Assembly (NCBI GenBank): GCA_024278155.1
Contig: JAJRTT010000112.1
Coordinates: forward strand, 1-11,942
Length of the DNA: 11,942 nt
Reading direction: 5' to 3'
Origin: Bacteroidota bacterium
GTDB taxonomy: Bacteria > Bacteroidota > Bacteroidia > Bacteroidales > JAADJA01
Below the pieces are notes generated by a model. It searched no databases. It saw nothing but the letters and a program-made list of their open reading frames with translations, and was not told where the DNA came from. Both the position numbers and the translations under genes were made by a program. Below, piece after piece: positions 1-6,802 of the stretch; position 1 is the first letter of the stretch, and each line of letters starts with the position of its first letter.

Positions 1-48
1 GGCGATTTGCCCATCAGGGTTGAAATATATGGTTTCACGTCCAATTGA
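1..48 (+). CDS. Possible 3' end of an unknown plus-strand gene (partial)
   Basis: From base 1 a frame reads 15 residues (GDLPIRVEIYGFTSN) and stops at TGA 46-48. The alternating hydrophobic pattern suits a terminal beta strand. It is followed by a stem-loop (83-124) and then by the convergent end of the thioredoxin gene, which is where a gene end would be expected. The fragment is too short to identify, and the opposite strand also has an open frame here, so this is a weak call. Confidence 0.25.
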   Translation, partial: GDLPIRVEIYGFTSN

Positions 49-82
49 AACCAAGGATATCAAATTGAGAATAAATTGCGGG

Positions 83-124
83 TATTGTTGTATTATATTC
101 CATCAGATATGGGTTACAACAATA
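83..124. other. Stem-loop in a convergent intergenic gap
   Basis: Perfect 10-bp inverted repeat TATTGTTGTA (83-92) / TACAACAATA (115-124). A nested CCAT (100-103) / ATGG (109-112) pairs inside the 22-base loop. It lies between a possible plus-strand gene end at 48 and the minus-strand stop at 172. There is no T-run on either side, so it is not a classic intrinsic terminator. It could protect mRNA 3' ends or act as a weak bidirectional terminator. Confidence 0.45.
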
Positions 125-171
125 GCAAGCTTAACAGTTTTAAAGGGTTTTCCAAACAAATATTTAAATGC

Positions 172-1278
172 CTATTCCCCAAAAACCTCTTTCAGCTTGT
201 TCTGAAGGTCTTCCCCGCGGATGTTTTTTGCAATGATGATACCTTCGGGGTCCAGCAGGATATTGGAAGGGATGGAACTGATGCCATAAAGCTTTCCGGC
301 GGCATTGTTCCAGTATTCCAAATCGGAAACATGGTGCCATGTGAGTCCGTCGTCTTTCACGGCCTTCATCCATTTGTCCTTGTCCTTGTCAAAAGAAACA
401 CCAAGGATGTCGTAACCTTTGTCCTTATAGGTATTGTACGATTTCACCACATTGGGGTTTTCGTTCCGGCAGGGGCCGCACCACGAGGCCCAAAAATCGA
501 CCAGCAGGTATTTTCCGTAAAGTGACGAAAGTGTTACTGGCTTTCCCTCCATATCGTTCATTGTAAAATCAATGGCCGGTTGGCCGATGGCCACTTTCTT
601 CAAAATTTCTATTTTGTCCATCAATGATTGGGTATATTTCGAAGCTTTCACGTAATCATCAAAATTATTGACCACGGGTTCCATGTCCTTTTCGTTGTAC
701 GAGTACGAATTCCTCAGCAGCACATAGGCCGATACCACCGAGCTATTGTTTTTCATGGCATAATCAAGGATGAATTGTTGTTGTTGTTTGTCGGTTTCGT
801 CAAAAATGTTTTCCCATTTGGCAATGGCTTCTTCGTCATTGTCTTTCCGCGCCTGTTTGAAATTTGTCCAGGCTTCGTTCAATTTCTCATCAAAAAAATT
901 CGATTGTTCCTGGAATTCATCGTATTGTTTCTGGGCAGCTGAACCATTAATTTCGGGGTGCTGTATATCTTCCACATCGGCTATTAATTTAATATCGCCC
1001 TTGTCCACAAAAACCTGGATGTACCTTGGCACACCCTCCAGATTGATATAATAAACTTCGGGATAATCTATAGTGCCCTTGAATGTAAAAATACCTTGTT
1101 CGGCCATTGTTGAATCCAGGCTGACCCAATCACCGGCTTCCCTTTTATAGAGAAAAACCTTTCCGCCAAAATCGCCGGTTATGGTTCCGTTAATGGAATA
1201 ATTAGTTGTCTCTTTGGGTTCGTTTGAGCAAGAAAACAATATAGTGCTTGCGAACAGGAGTAAGAATAGGTTTTTCAT
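172..1278 (-). CDS. TlpA/ResA-like thioredoxin lipoprotein with N-terminal DUF4369-type domain
   Basis: A 368-residue cell-envelope disulfide oxidoreductase. Residues 1-17 form a lipoprotein signal peptide with lipobox LFSC (Cys17). Roughly residues 27-120 look like the beta-rich DUF4369 domain, followed by a charged helical linker (about 120-225). The C-terminal part is an AhpC/TSA-thioredoxin fold with active site WCGPC (266-270) and a cis-proline in SIPSN (Pro337). In this family the CXXC reduces or rearranges disulfides outside the cytoplasm; the substrate here is unknown. An in-frame start 63 bases upstream exists, but ATG 1278 is preferred: it begins the signal peptide exactly, and the -7 box (1319-1326) would fall inside the longer version. 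It is monocistronic and divergent from the MNT-HEPN module. The family call is firm; the physiological partner is inference. Confidence 0.9.
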   Translation of the reverse strand: MKNLFLLLFASTILFSCSNEPKETTNYSINGTITGDFGGKVFLYKREAGDWVSLDSTMAEQGIFTFKGTIDYPEVYYINLEGVPRYIQVFVDKGDIKLIADVEDIQHPEINGSAAQKQYDEFQEQSNFFDEKLNEAWTNFKQARKDNDEEAIAKWENIFDETDKQQQQFILDYAMKNNSSVVSAYVLLRNSYSYNEKDMEPVVNNFDDYVKASKYTQSLMDKIEILKKVAIGQPAIDFTMNDMEGKPVTLSSLYGKYLLVDFWASWCGPCRNENPNVVKSYNTYKDKGYDILGVSFDKDKDKWMKAVKDDGLTWHHVSDLEYWNNAAGKLYGISSIPSNILLDPEGIIIAKNIRGEDLQNKLKEVFGE

Positions 1279-1318
1279 GGAAATCGTTTTATTTTGTTTG
1301 AACATATGATTTTGGCCG

Positions 1319-1326
1319 CAAATATA
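1319..1326 (-). promoter_or_regulatory. -7 element of the thioredoxin lipoprotein promoter
   Basis: On the minus strand this reads TATATTTG, a perfect TAnnTTTG. Transcription would start near 1313, leaving a leader of about 35 bases before ATG 1278. No good -33 TTTG is seen at 19-21 bases. Its position argues against the longer in-frame start at 1341. Confidence 0.55.
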
Positions 1327-1351
1327 ACCTACAATTTGCAATAGAGTTGGT

Positions 1352-1409
1352 TTTCTTTTGGTATTTTGTTAAAGAGTTGTTAAGATATGCTAACTTTGTC
1401 CAAAAGAAA
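1352..1409. repeat. Perfect 10-bp inverted repeat flanking the MNT-HEPN promoter
   Basis: Left arm TTTCTTTTGG (1352-1361) and right arm CCAAAAGAAA (1400-1409) are exact reverse complements, 38 bases apart. The core promoter of the downstream operon (TTTG 1365-1368, TAACTTTG 1391-1398) sits entirely between the arms, and the right arm covers the predicted transcription start. It could be an operator with two distant half-sites, or the ends of a very short invertible segment. Confidence 0.55.
1365..1398 (+). promoter_or_regulatory. Promoter of the MNT-HEPN operon
   Basis: A -33-like TTTG (1365-1368) and a perfect -7 TAACTTTG (1391-1398) are separated by 22 bases, slightly longer than the usual 19-21. 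The predicted start near 1404 gives a leader of only about 10 bases before ATG 1415. Confidence 0.55.
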
Positions 1410-1414
1410 TTAAA

Positions 1415-1744
1415 ATGAATACCATAATTTCATCAAATATCGAAGCAATTGGGCAATTTTTCGAAAAACATAAAATTGAGAAAGCCTATGTTTTTGGTTC
1501 TGCTGTTACCGATGATTTTAATGAAGATAGTGATATTGATTTTTTGGTGAAATTCCATGATGGCTTGGATCCACTTTTAAAAGGTAGGTTATGGTGGGAA
1601 CTGCATGATGCTTTGAGGGATTTTTTTAAGAGGGAAATAGATTTGGTTACCGAGAATTCCTTAAAAAACCCATATTTTATCAAAGAGTTGGAAAAAACAA
1701 AAAAGAGGATATATGGACAACAAGGGGAAAAAACTGTTGTTTGA
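1415..1744 (+). CDS. mntA: MNT-domain nucleotidyltransferase (MntA-type antitoxin of a HEPN-MNT pair)
   Basis: A 109-residue minimal nucleotidyltransferase of the polymerase-beta superfamily. The signature GS-x10-DxD is complete (G28, S29, then D40 and D42), and the third acidic residue is D76 in REIDLV, so it should be catalytically competent. In type VII toxin-antitoxin systems MntA transfers AMP to a tyrosine of its partner HepT and thereby silences the HEPN RNase. The partner gene follows directly and overlaps by 32 bases (1713-1744), which implies translational coupling. The predicted promoter lies immediately upstream and is bracketed by an inverted repeat. Family assignment is secure; the antitoxin role is inferred from the partner. 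Confidence 0.88.
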   Translation: MNTIISSNIEAIGQFFEKHKIEKAYVFGSAVTDDFNEDSDIDFLVKFHDGLDPLLKGRLWWELHDALRDFFKREIDLVTENSLKNPYFIKELEKTKKRIYGQQGEKTVV

Positions 1745-2048
1745 TGTTTTAACGGCTATCAACAAGATTGACAGCTATATTGGGGAGCAAAAGCTGTTTG
1801 AAAAATATGAAAAAACCCCTATGTTACAGGATGCGGTTGAGAGGAATATTGAAATAATTGTGGAAGCAATGAACAAGTTGTTAGTGATTGAACCTGAAAT
1901 TGAAATTACAAATGCAAGGCGGGTGGTGGATGCCCGAAATAAAATCATCCATGGTTATGATGAAATAGAAAATACCCAGATCTGGGGAATCGTAATAAAT
2001 CATTTACCGGTTTTGAAAGATGAGGTGGAACATTTTTTAAACGAATAA
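1713..2048 (+). CDS. hepT: HEPN-domain RNase toxin (HepT-like, DUF86)
   Basis: A 111-residue, mostly helical HEPN protein. The hallmark RX4HXY is intact as R75-N-K-I-I-H80-G-Y82. It also has the DUF86-type helix AVERNIEIIVEA (41-52) before it. In characterised HepT toxins R and H form the RNase site of the dimer, and the tyrosine of this motif is the one AMPylated by MntA; here that would be Tyr82. The start ATG 1713 lies inside mntA and is preceded by a purine-rich AAGAGGAT that may serve as ribosome binding site. No key residue is missing, so this looks like a functional type VII module. Target RNA is unknown. Confidence 0.87.
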   Translation: MDNKGKKLLFDVLTAINKIDSYIGEQKLFEKYEKTPMLQDAVERNIEIIVEAMNKLLVIEPEIEITNARRVVDARNKIIHGYDEIENTQIWGIVINHLPVLKDEVEHFLNE

Positions 2049-2077
2049 AACAATCATTTAAAAAAATGAACGGCTTA

Positions 2078-3016
2078 TCATATCCCCGTTGTGTTCAAGT
2101 TCCCCAAACTAACGGTTATCATCCGGTTTCTTTCCCTGTTTTCCTCGTCGTACAAACGAATTGTAACCTGAAGGTGCATGTTATATACGCTAATGGATGT
2201 ATCTTTTGAAGAAATGTTCCCGACTTTCAGAATATCTGAATTGATGATACCATATTTTCGGGAAGGGTCGGCCTCAAAGATTTCATCCCCTTGTTCCAGG
2301 AATTTCCTGTCGTAGTTTTTATTGAATTCATAAATATTTGCAATTTCATCCAAAGTAATTATTTGTAGGTTTTCAACACCATCAAGGTTGGTAGTAAACC
2401 AGGTATGGGCGTGTTCATCAATTAAACAACGGTTTAAATTATCTTTGACAAGGATACGGGCATTGTTGATAATGGCACGGCCATAAAAGTTACTATTGAA
2501 AGTATAAATCTTATCATAAGTAATGGCATATCGCATGTTGATCCCACCAATGATCTTTCGGAATTTTGGATAAAAGTGAAACGCATTATATGCTCTGATG
2601 ATAATAGCAAAATTGGAAGCAAAAACCAATGAGTGCATGGGATTGTCGAAGATAAGAAAACCTCCGTCCCCAGTACTTATGAAGTTTTTTTCAATTTCTT
2701 CCCGGGAGTATTTTTGAAAAATGTAGGCATGGTTTTTAAAACATAAATTGAGGGTGGAATCAAATATGATCTTGAACAAAAATGGGATCAACGATTGTTC
2801 AAATCCTGCAAATGCGCTGTACTGGTACATGTCGATACCAAGAACTGATTTCTGGCCGATTTTCTGATAGGAAATATAGTGTTTTAACTCGTCCAGAAGC
2901 TGCGTATGGTCAGGGATAATATTCGTTTTTTCAAATACTACCCTTTTGTCTTTCTCCTCTAAAATCTTGATTATTTTGTTGTAATCAATCTTTTTAATGA
3001 ATTTCGTTTTTGCCAT
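2078..3016 (-). CDS. Divergent class III nucleotidyl cyclase homolog, substrate uncertain
   Basis: A 312-residue soluble protein with no signal peptide. The pattern of the cyclase homology domain can be followed: strand plus first metal site in GIDMYQYSAF (D62), second metal site in STGDGGFLIF (D117), a helix MHSLVFASNFAIII, and the YGRAIINNAR segment (178-187), where R187 falls in register with the transition-state arginine. Canonical base-recognition positions differ: I113 replaces the adenine-contacting Lys and N176 the Asp. The transition-state Asn position is I183, with Asn at 184 instead. An extra domain of about 80 residues (232-312) is unrecognised. This could be a cyclase for a non-purine nucleotide, as in Pycsar-type enzymes, or a catalytically altered relative. 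No obvious effector gene is adjacent. It is convergent with hepT. The fold is fairly clear; activity is not. Confidence 0.6.
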   Translation of the reverse strand: MAKTKFIKKIDYNKIIKILEEKDKRVVFEKTNIIPDHTQLLDELKHYISYQKIGQKSVLGIDMYQYSAFAGFEQSLIPFLFKIIFDSTLNLCFKNHAYIFQKYSREEIEKNFISTGDGGFLIFDNPMHSLVFASNFAIIIRAYNAFHFYPKFRKIIGGINMRYAITYDKIYTFNSNFYGRAIINNARILVKDNLNRCLIDEHAHTWFTTNLDGVENLQIITLDEIANIYEFNKNYDRKFLEQGDEIFEADPSRKYGIINSDILKVGNISSKDTSISVYNMHLQVTIRLYDEENRERNRMITVSLGNLNTTGI

Positions 3017-3175
3017 AGTGTTTTAAAGTTTGTTTTATAATATCTGTACTTATTGGACAATAGAATATAAATCAATTCGTATTTGCAGTTAAAGGTTATG
3101 GGTTAGGCGATGGTTTATGTGATAAGCCCCCATCAACACATAACACTTAACTTTTTTAACAAATAACTTATGCCC

Positions 3176-3192
3176 TGATAACATATTTATCA
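3176..3192. repeat. Short inverted repeat in the gap upstream of the cyclase-like gene
   Basis: TGATAA (3176-3181) / TTATCA (3187-3192) with a 5-base loop, in the 206-base AT-rich gap between the cyclase-like gene start and the GT2 stop. It may be a weak 3'-end structure for the GT2 operon. No TAnnTTTG box for the cyclase-like gene was found in this gap, and nothing else was recognised there. Confidence 0.25.
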
Positions 3193-3222
3193 ATCAACAT
3201 CGCATATGCAGGGGTTATGAGC

Positions 3223-4416
3223 CTATATTTTTAGTTTCCTCCCTTTCCAATTATAGCTACTAACGATTCCGAGAGCCCCGGCCAATATGATATAAATTGG
3301 ATAAATAACAATGAGCGGGACGGAATAAACAAACAGTTTCATTTTTTTTGCAAAACTAACTATTCCTATCAAAACGGGGAGGTCGATTATATATTTGACC
3401 GCAAATATATATGCGGTCGTTTTCCAGAATCCGGAATGGAAAAAACTTATGGCCACCGCTGCCAACAACAGCAGGTTCATCATATAGACCGTAAACGATA
3501 TTACCAGTATTTTCAGGTCATAGCCCTTGTTTTTTGATGCCCACCTTATCCTTTGATCAAAAAATTCACGTAAAGTCTCCAGGGCTTCGGTATAAACAAA
3601 AGCATCTTTGCTTTTCAGGAACCGGACAGAATTGCTTCCAAAACGTTTCCGGATCCTTTGAAGCAGAAAAACATCATCTCCCGAAGAAAACCTGTCGATA
3701 CCAAAACCGCCCACATCAAAGAAAGCTTGTTTTTCATAGGCCAGGTTGGCGCCATTGCACATTATGGGGTGGCCGGTTTTTATGGCCCCGGCTGTCATTG
3801 CTATCAGGCTCAAGAATTCCAGGCTTTGTATTTTCTGGAAGAACGATTTTTCCTGATGGAAACTTACCGGGCCCACGATCATCTTGGGTTGTTTTGTTTC
3901 GTAGAGCGATACGATCGTTTTGATCCAGTTTTTATCCGGCAGGCAATCGGCATCGGTCGTGATTATCAAGTTTCCCAACGATTGCTCTATGGCCGTGCGG
4001 ATGGCTTTCTTTTTATAGGCCTTCGTCTGTGTCTCCCCCTTTATGCGAAGGAGTTTAATGGAAAAACCTTTTCCGGCCGTTCCATTTCCATCAGGGCTTG
4101 AAAGGCGGGCTTTGTGTTGCGAAATAAAATTGTTTACCGTCCGTACCGTATTGTCGGTAGAATGGTCATCGATTACGATTATTTCATATAAATAATCGGG
4201 ATAATCCTGAAGGCAAAGGTTTGACAGGAGTTTTTCAATTGTGTTTTCTTCATTTCGTGCCGGGACGAGGACACTCACCCGGGTTTTGGGTTTGGGTGAA
4301 GTTTTCTTGAACTGCCCAAGCGAAAACCAGCCAATACTGAACATGGCAATAATCACAAAGTAAAAACCCCCGAAGAAAACAAGTAGGATAAAATACAGGA
4401 GAACCAAATCATTCAT
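3223..4416 (-). CDS. Membrane-anchored processive family 2 glycosyltransferase
   Basis: A 397-residue glycosyltransferase. One N-terminal membrane helix (about 4-26) precedes a GT-A catalytic domain (about 45-295); roughly three C-terminal membrane segments follow (about 301-328, 332-352, 360-385). GT2 motifs are all present: nucleotide-binding D83/D84 in VIDDHSTD, DxD metal site D155-A-D157, the acidic GDD at 246-248, and the acceptor-side QRIRW (288-292). This arrangement matches processive inverting enzymes that build glycans or glycolipids at the inner membrane; donor and product cannot be read from sequence. ATG 4416 is chosen over a start 108 bases upstream because it overlaps the preceding stop by 8 bases and has AGAAGG seven bases before it. 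It is coupled to the upstream YbhN-like gene. Confidence 0.9.
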   Translation of the reverse strand: MNDLVLLYFILLVFFGGFYFVIIAMFSIGWFSLGQFKKTSPKPKTRVSVLVPARNEENTIEKLLSNLCLQDYPDYLYEIIVIDDHSTDNTVRTVNNFISQHKARLSSPDGNGTAGKGFSIKLLRIKGETQTKAYKKKAIRTAIEQSLGNLIITTDADCLPDKNWIKTIVSLYETKQPKMIVGPVSFHQEKSFFQKIQSLEFLSLIAMTAGAIKTGHPIMCNGANLAYEKQAFFDVGGFGIDRFSSGDDVFLLQRIRKRFGSNSVRFLKSKDAFVYTEALETLREFFDQRIRWASKNKGYDLKILVISFTVYMMNLLLLAAVAISFFHSGFWKTTAYIFAVKYIIDLPVLIGIVSFAKKMKLFVYSVPLIVIYPIYIILAGALGIVSSYNWKGRKLKI

Positions 4417-5467
4417 TTTTTTTCCTTCTGAAAAACTTAAGCCTGAAAACGAAGAATGTCCCCACAATAGCAGGAAGCGCCAGGTTGACAATCCACAATG
4501 CAAACGAAGACGCAAAAATACCAAATTTAATCATTTCGGAATATTCACCAAAGGTGGTAAAGTAAAGGCTGATAAAATAGACCGATACGGCTCCGCGAAT
4601 CCCAAGTTCGGTAAGGGTAACGGTGGGAATGGCCGTCATAATAAAAAAGACAATCGAAATAATCATCAATCCATGGAACAACGGGATTTCGATTGAAAAC
4701 AACATTAAAAAAAGGTAAAACTGCAAACTAAAAACACAATATCGGAGAAAACTAAAAATAAAAACGGTGGCAAGTTCCGTTGTTGTGTATTCGGAAATCA
4801 CTGAAAAATATTCTTTTGCCTTAACAAACCGTTCTTTCAAGATCCTGTTCACAAAAGACGGCAAGGCAGATATGTTCAGGAAAACAAGCAAGAGCGCAGC
4901 ATCAATTCCCAATACGATTATGATGATCCCTGAATATAAATATACGGAATAGAATTCGGCTGTATTGAAATAAATGGGGAAATAAAACAAAAAACTTATG
5001 GAACCCACCACAAAGGTCGTGAGCAATTGGCTGAAACTCCCGATCATGGTGATAAAAACCCCTTTCCAGGGATTTACTTTCTTGAGGATAAAAACACGGC
5101 CAAACCACTCGCCTACCCGGTTTGGGGTAAACACGCTCACCGATATGCCGGAAAGGACCGCTTCGAATGATTTAAGGAAGGAGACCCTTTCAACTTTGCC
5201 GATCAGGTATTGCCATTTAAGGGATTCGATTCCCCAATTGACGATCATGAGCAGGAAAATCCATGTAACAAAGAAACTGATATGGGGCTCCTGGCCAATA
5301 CCTGAAAAATAATCGACCAATGTATGCCAATCGACCTGGATTTCTTCATCCCCTCTTTTCCTTTGGAATATTTCCTTGTAGATATAAAAATAGGTCACAA
5401 AAACAATCATCGAACGGATGATTATATTGTAGGTCTTGTTTTTGTGTATATTTGTAAAATACTTCAT
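4409..5467 (-). CDS. LPG-synthase transmembrane-region (YbhN/UPF0104) family protein
   Basis: A 352-residue polytopic membrane protein with about eight to nine hydrophobic segments. Family marks are the conserved FTPNRVGEWFGR (113-124), an arginine in a membrane segment (R242 in FSFLRYCVFS) and TELGIRGAVSVYF (286-298). Relatives are the transmembrane half of lysylphosphatidylglycerol synthases (MprF), which moves lipids across the membrane. The aminoacyl-transferase half is absent, so a stand-alone lipid or glycolipid transporter role is inferred. It is the first gene of a two-gene unit with the GT2 enzyme, sharing 8 bases, so the transferase product may be its cargo. ATG 5467 is 29 bases from divergent ruvC. 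A TACTTTTG -7 box lies at 5480-5487. Confidence 0.85.
   Translation of the reverse strand: MKYFTNIHKNKTYNIIIRSMIVFVTYFYIYKEIFQRKRGDEEIQVDWHTLVDYFSGIGQEPHISFFVTWIFLLMIVNWGIESLKWQYLIGKVERVSFLKSFEAVLSGISVSVFTPNRVGEWFGRVFILKKVNPWKGVFITMIGSFSQLLTTFVVGSISFLFYFPIYFNTAEFYSVYLYSGIIIIVLGIDAALLLVFLNISALPSFVNRILKERFVKAKEYFSVISEYTTTELATVFIFSFLRYCVFSLQFYLFLMLFSIEIPLFHGLMIISIVFFIMTAIPTVTLTELGIRGAVSVYFISLYFTTFGEYSEMIKFGIFASSFALWIVNLALPAIVGTFFVFRLKFFRRKKNE
5447..5454 (+). promoter_or_regulatory. -7 element of the ruvC promoter
   Basis: TATATTTG, a perfect TAnnTTTG, placed inside the first codons of the divergent membrane-protein gene. An ATTG 17 bases upstream (5426-5429) is the only -33-like match. Predicted start near 5461 gives a leader of about 36 bases before the TTG start at 5497. 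Confidence 0.5.
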
Positions 5468-5479
5468 AAAAATTATTCA

Positions 5480-5487
5480 CAAAAGTA
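5480..5487 (-). promoter_or_regulatory. -7 element of the YbhN-like/GT2 operon promoter
   Basis: On the minus strand this reads TACTTTTG. A weak TTCG sits 21 bases upstream, inside the first ruvC codons. The predicted start near 5474 lies past the ruvC start site, so the two divergent promoters overlap. Confidence 0.45.
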
Positions 5488-5496
5488 CTTTTTTCA

Positions 5497-6048
5497 TTGA
5501 AACCGGAACGAATAATATTGGGCATCGACCCCGGGACCAATATCATGGGTTACGGGTTAATCAAAAACCAGGGCACGAAGATAAATTTGTTGGCTTTTGG
5601 AGTAATTCAATTGAGCAAATACGATAATCAGGCACTAAAGTTAAAGAAAATTTTTGAAAGGGTATTGAGTTTGATCGATGAATACAATCCCGATGAAGTT
5701 GCCCTCGAAGCCCCATTTTACGGAAAAAACGTTCAATCCATGTTGAAACTGGGAAGGGCCCAGGGAGTGGCCATGGCAGCCGCGCTTTACCGTTCTGTCC
5801 CGATTTTTGAATATTCCCCCAAAAAAATAAAACAGTCCATAACCGGAAACGGAAATGCTTCCAAGGAACAGGTGGCCGCTATGCTCATGAGCCTTTTGGC
5901 CCTTAAAGAAAAACCAAAATACCTTGATTCATCCGATGCACTTGGTGTTGCTCTTTGCCATTATTTCCAAAAAAACCCGTCAACAGGCGGTTCTTCCTAT
6001 TCGGGCTGGGGGCAATTTGTGAACAAAAACCCGGGGAGGGTGGTTTGA
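5497..6048 (+). CDS. ruvC: Crossover junction endodeoxyribonuclease RuvC
   Basis: A 183-residue Holliday junction resolvase that cuts four-way DNA junctions in recombination with RuvAB. All four acidic catalytic residues of the RNase H fold are visible: D11 in GIDPGT, E71 in LEAPFYGKN, and D144 and D147 in DSSDALG, followed by H155. Length is about 10 residues over the usual, due to a Ser/Gly-rich tail ending SGWGQFVNKNPGRVV. The start is TTG at 5497. The upstream frame has no ATG before the TAA at 5467-5469, and the first internal ATG would remove catalytic D11, so a non-ATG start is forced. It is divergent from the YbhN-like gene. Confidence 0.95.
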   Translation: MKPERIILGIDPGTNIMGYGLIKNQGTKINLLAFGVIQLSKYDNQALKLKKIFERVLSLIDEYNPDEVALEAPFYGKNVQSMLKLGRAQGVAMAAALYRSVPIFEYSPKKIKQSITGNGNASKEQVAAMLMSLLALKEKPKYLDSSDALGVALCHYFQKNPSTGGSSYSGWGQFVNKNPGRVV

Positions 6049-6081
6049 GGAAAAAGAACAGGTAATTATAATAAACCCATG

Positions 6082-6531
6082 TTAATTTTCAAAATCCCCT
6101 TTTGAAGGGTTCCAGGTTTTAATCTTGCATTTTCTGGCGGCCATTTCCAATTCATTATCAGAGTTTAAGAAAAGGTTTGCTTCAATTGCAATTGCAGAGG
6201 CAAGTTGAAAGGCATCGCATCCTTTTAATGCGTATTTTTAAGCAAGTCTTCCAGAATTTTCGATAAGTTCATTACTTACCGCGGGCACATCAACAATTAC
6301 CCATTGATTTTCAAATTCATTTTTTATTTTATCGTATTGTCCTTGGTTAATTCGATTTCCCCTTAATGCACGCTTAATAGTAGCGTAAAACTCAGCATAA
6401 GTTATAGCTGAAGTAGCAAATGTATTTTCAACAGAAATTGATTTTTCAAATATAAAATTTTGGATTTCGGTTATCCCTGCCTCTTCAATGAAATACTTTA
6501 TCCATGCCGAGGTATCAAGAAATATTTTCAT
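6082..6531 (-). pseudogene. PIN-domain toxin (VapC-like) interrupted by an in-frame TAA
   Basis: The minus-strand frame from ATG 6531 encodes 97 residues of a PIN domain and then meets TAA at 6238-6240. The same frame continues without another disruption to TAA 6082-6084, giving 149 codons in all, the usual VapC length. Acidic residues D6 (FLDTS) and E47 (YAEF) are before the stop. The remaining two, D106 in KGCDAFQLASA and D125 in NSDNE, are after it. PIN toxins are metal-dependent RNases needing this cluster, so the truncated product should be inactive. Family alignment suggests LA-x-KYALKG, so one base change (such as GAA to TAA) explains the lesion. No ATG restarts near the break. The antitoxin-like gene lies 4 bases upstream. 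Confidence 0.85.
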
Positions 6532-6535
6532 AAGG

Positions 6536-6754
6536 TTAATTTCTGTCCATTATAACCATTTCTGATGCAGTAATTCCTTTACCTTTCATTTTAATGGCAT
6601 TAAAATGCTTAATATGCTTTTTGTCCCCAACTTTTATTAGTTTTGTTTTTTTCTTCCTCATTAATAAGTTAAGGGCATAAAGCAATTCTTTTTCGTCAAT
6701 ATCTTTCAAGACTTGAGCCAGTTCAATATTTTTCACTTCTCTTTGAACTATCAT
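6536..6754 (-). CDS. VapB-like antitoxin of the PIN locus
   Basis: A 72-residue basic protein (Lys-rich middle, RKKKTKLIKVGDKK) whose C-terminus KGKGITASEMVIMDR resembles the toxin-wrapping tail of antitoxins paired with PIN toxins. The N-terminal 30 residues are helical and could dimerise or bind DNA. It is first in a two-gene unit with 4 bases between its stop and the toxin ATG. The promoter upstream (6771-6802) is one of the best in the window, so the antitoxin is probably still expressed although its toxin frame is broken. Antitoxin identity rests mainly on context and the C-terminal motif. Confidence 0.7.
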   Translation of the reverse strand: MIVQREVKNIELAQVLKDIDEKELLYALNLLMRKKKTKLIKVGDKKHIKHFNAIKMKGKGITASEMVIMDRN

Positions 6755-6770
6755 GTTTTCTGTTTTTTTA

Positions 6771-6802
6771 CAAATATACTTCTAAAGTTATTGAATGACA
6801 AA
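6771..6802 (-). promoter_or_regulatory. Promoter of the VapBC-like locus
   Basis: On the minus strand TTTG (6799-6802), a 20-base spacer, and TATATTTG (6771-6778): a full match to the Bacteroidota consensus. The start would fall near 6766, with a leader of about 12 bases. The rest of the 287-base gap 6755-7041 holds no recognisable gene or terminator. Confidence 0.7.

Noticed and set aside
1..100. Open minus-strand frame reading toward the left edge, including SIGRETIYFNPDGQIA
   Set aside because: It looks protein-like but has no ATG after its upstream stop and no promoter. The plus-strand alternative ending at 48 is at least as good, so neither can be settled from so few bases.
2061..2074. 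CATTT/AAATG hairpin after the HEPN gene, considered as a terminator
   Set aside because: Only five AT-rich pairs and no T-run on the plus strand.
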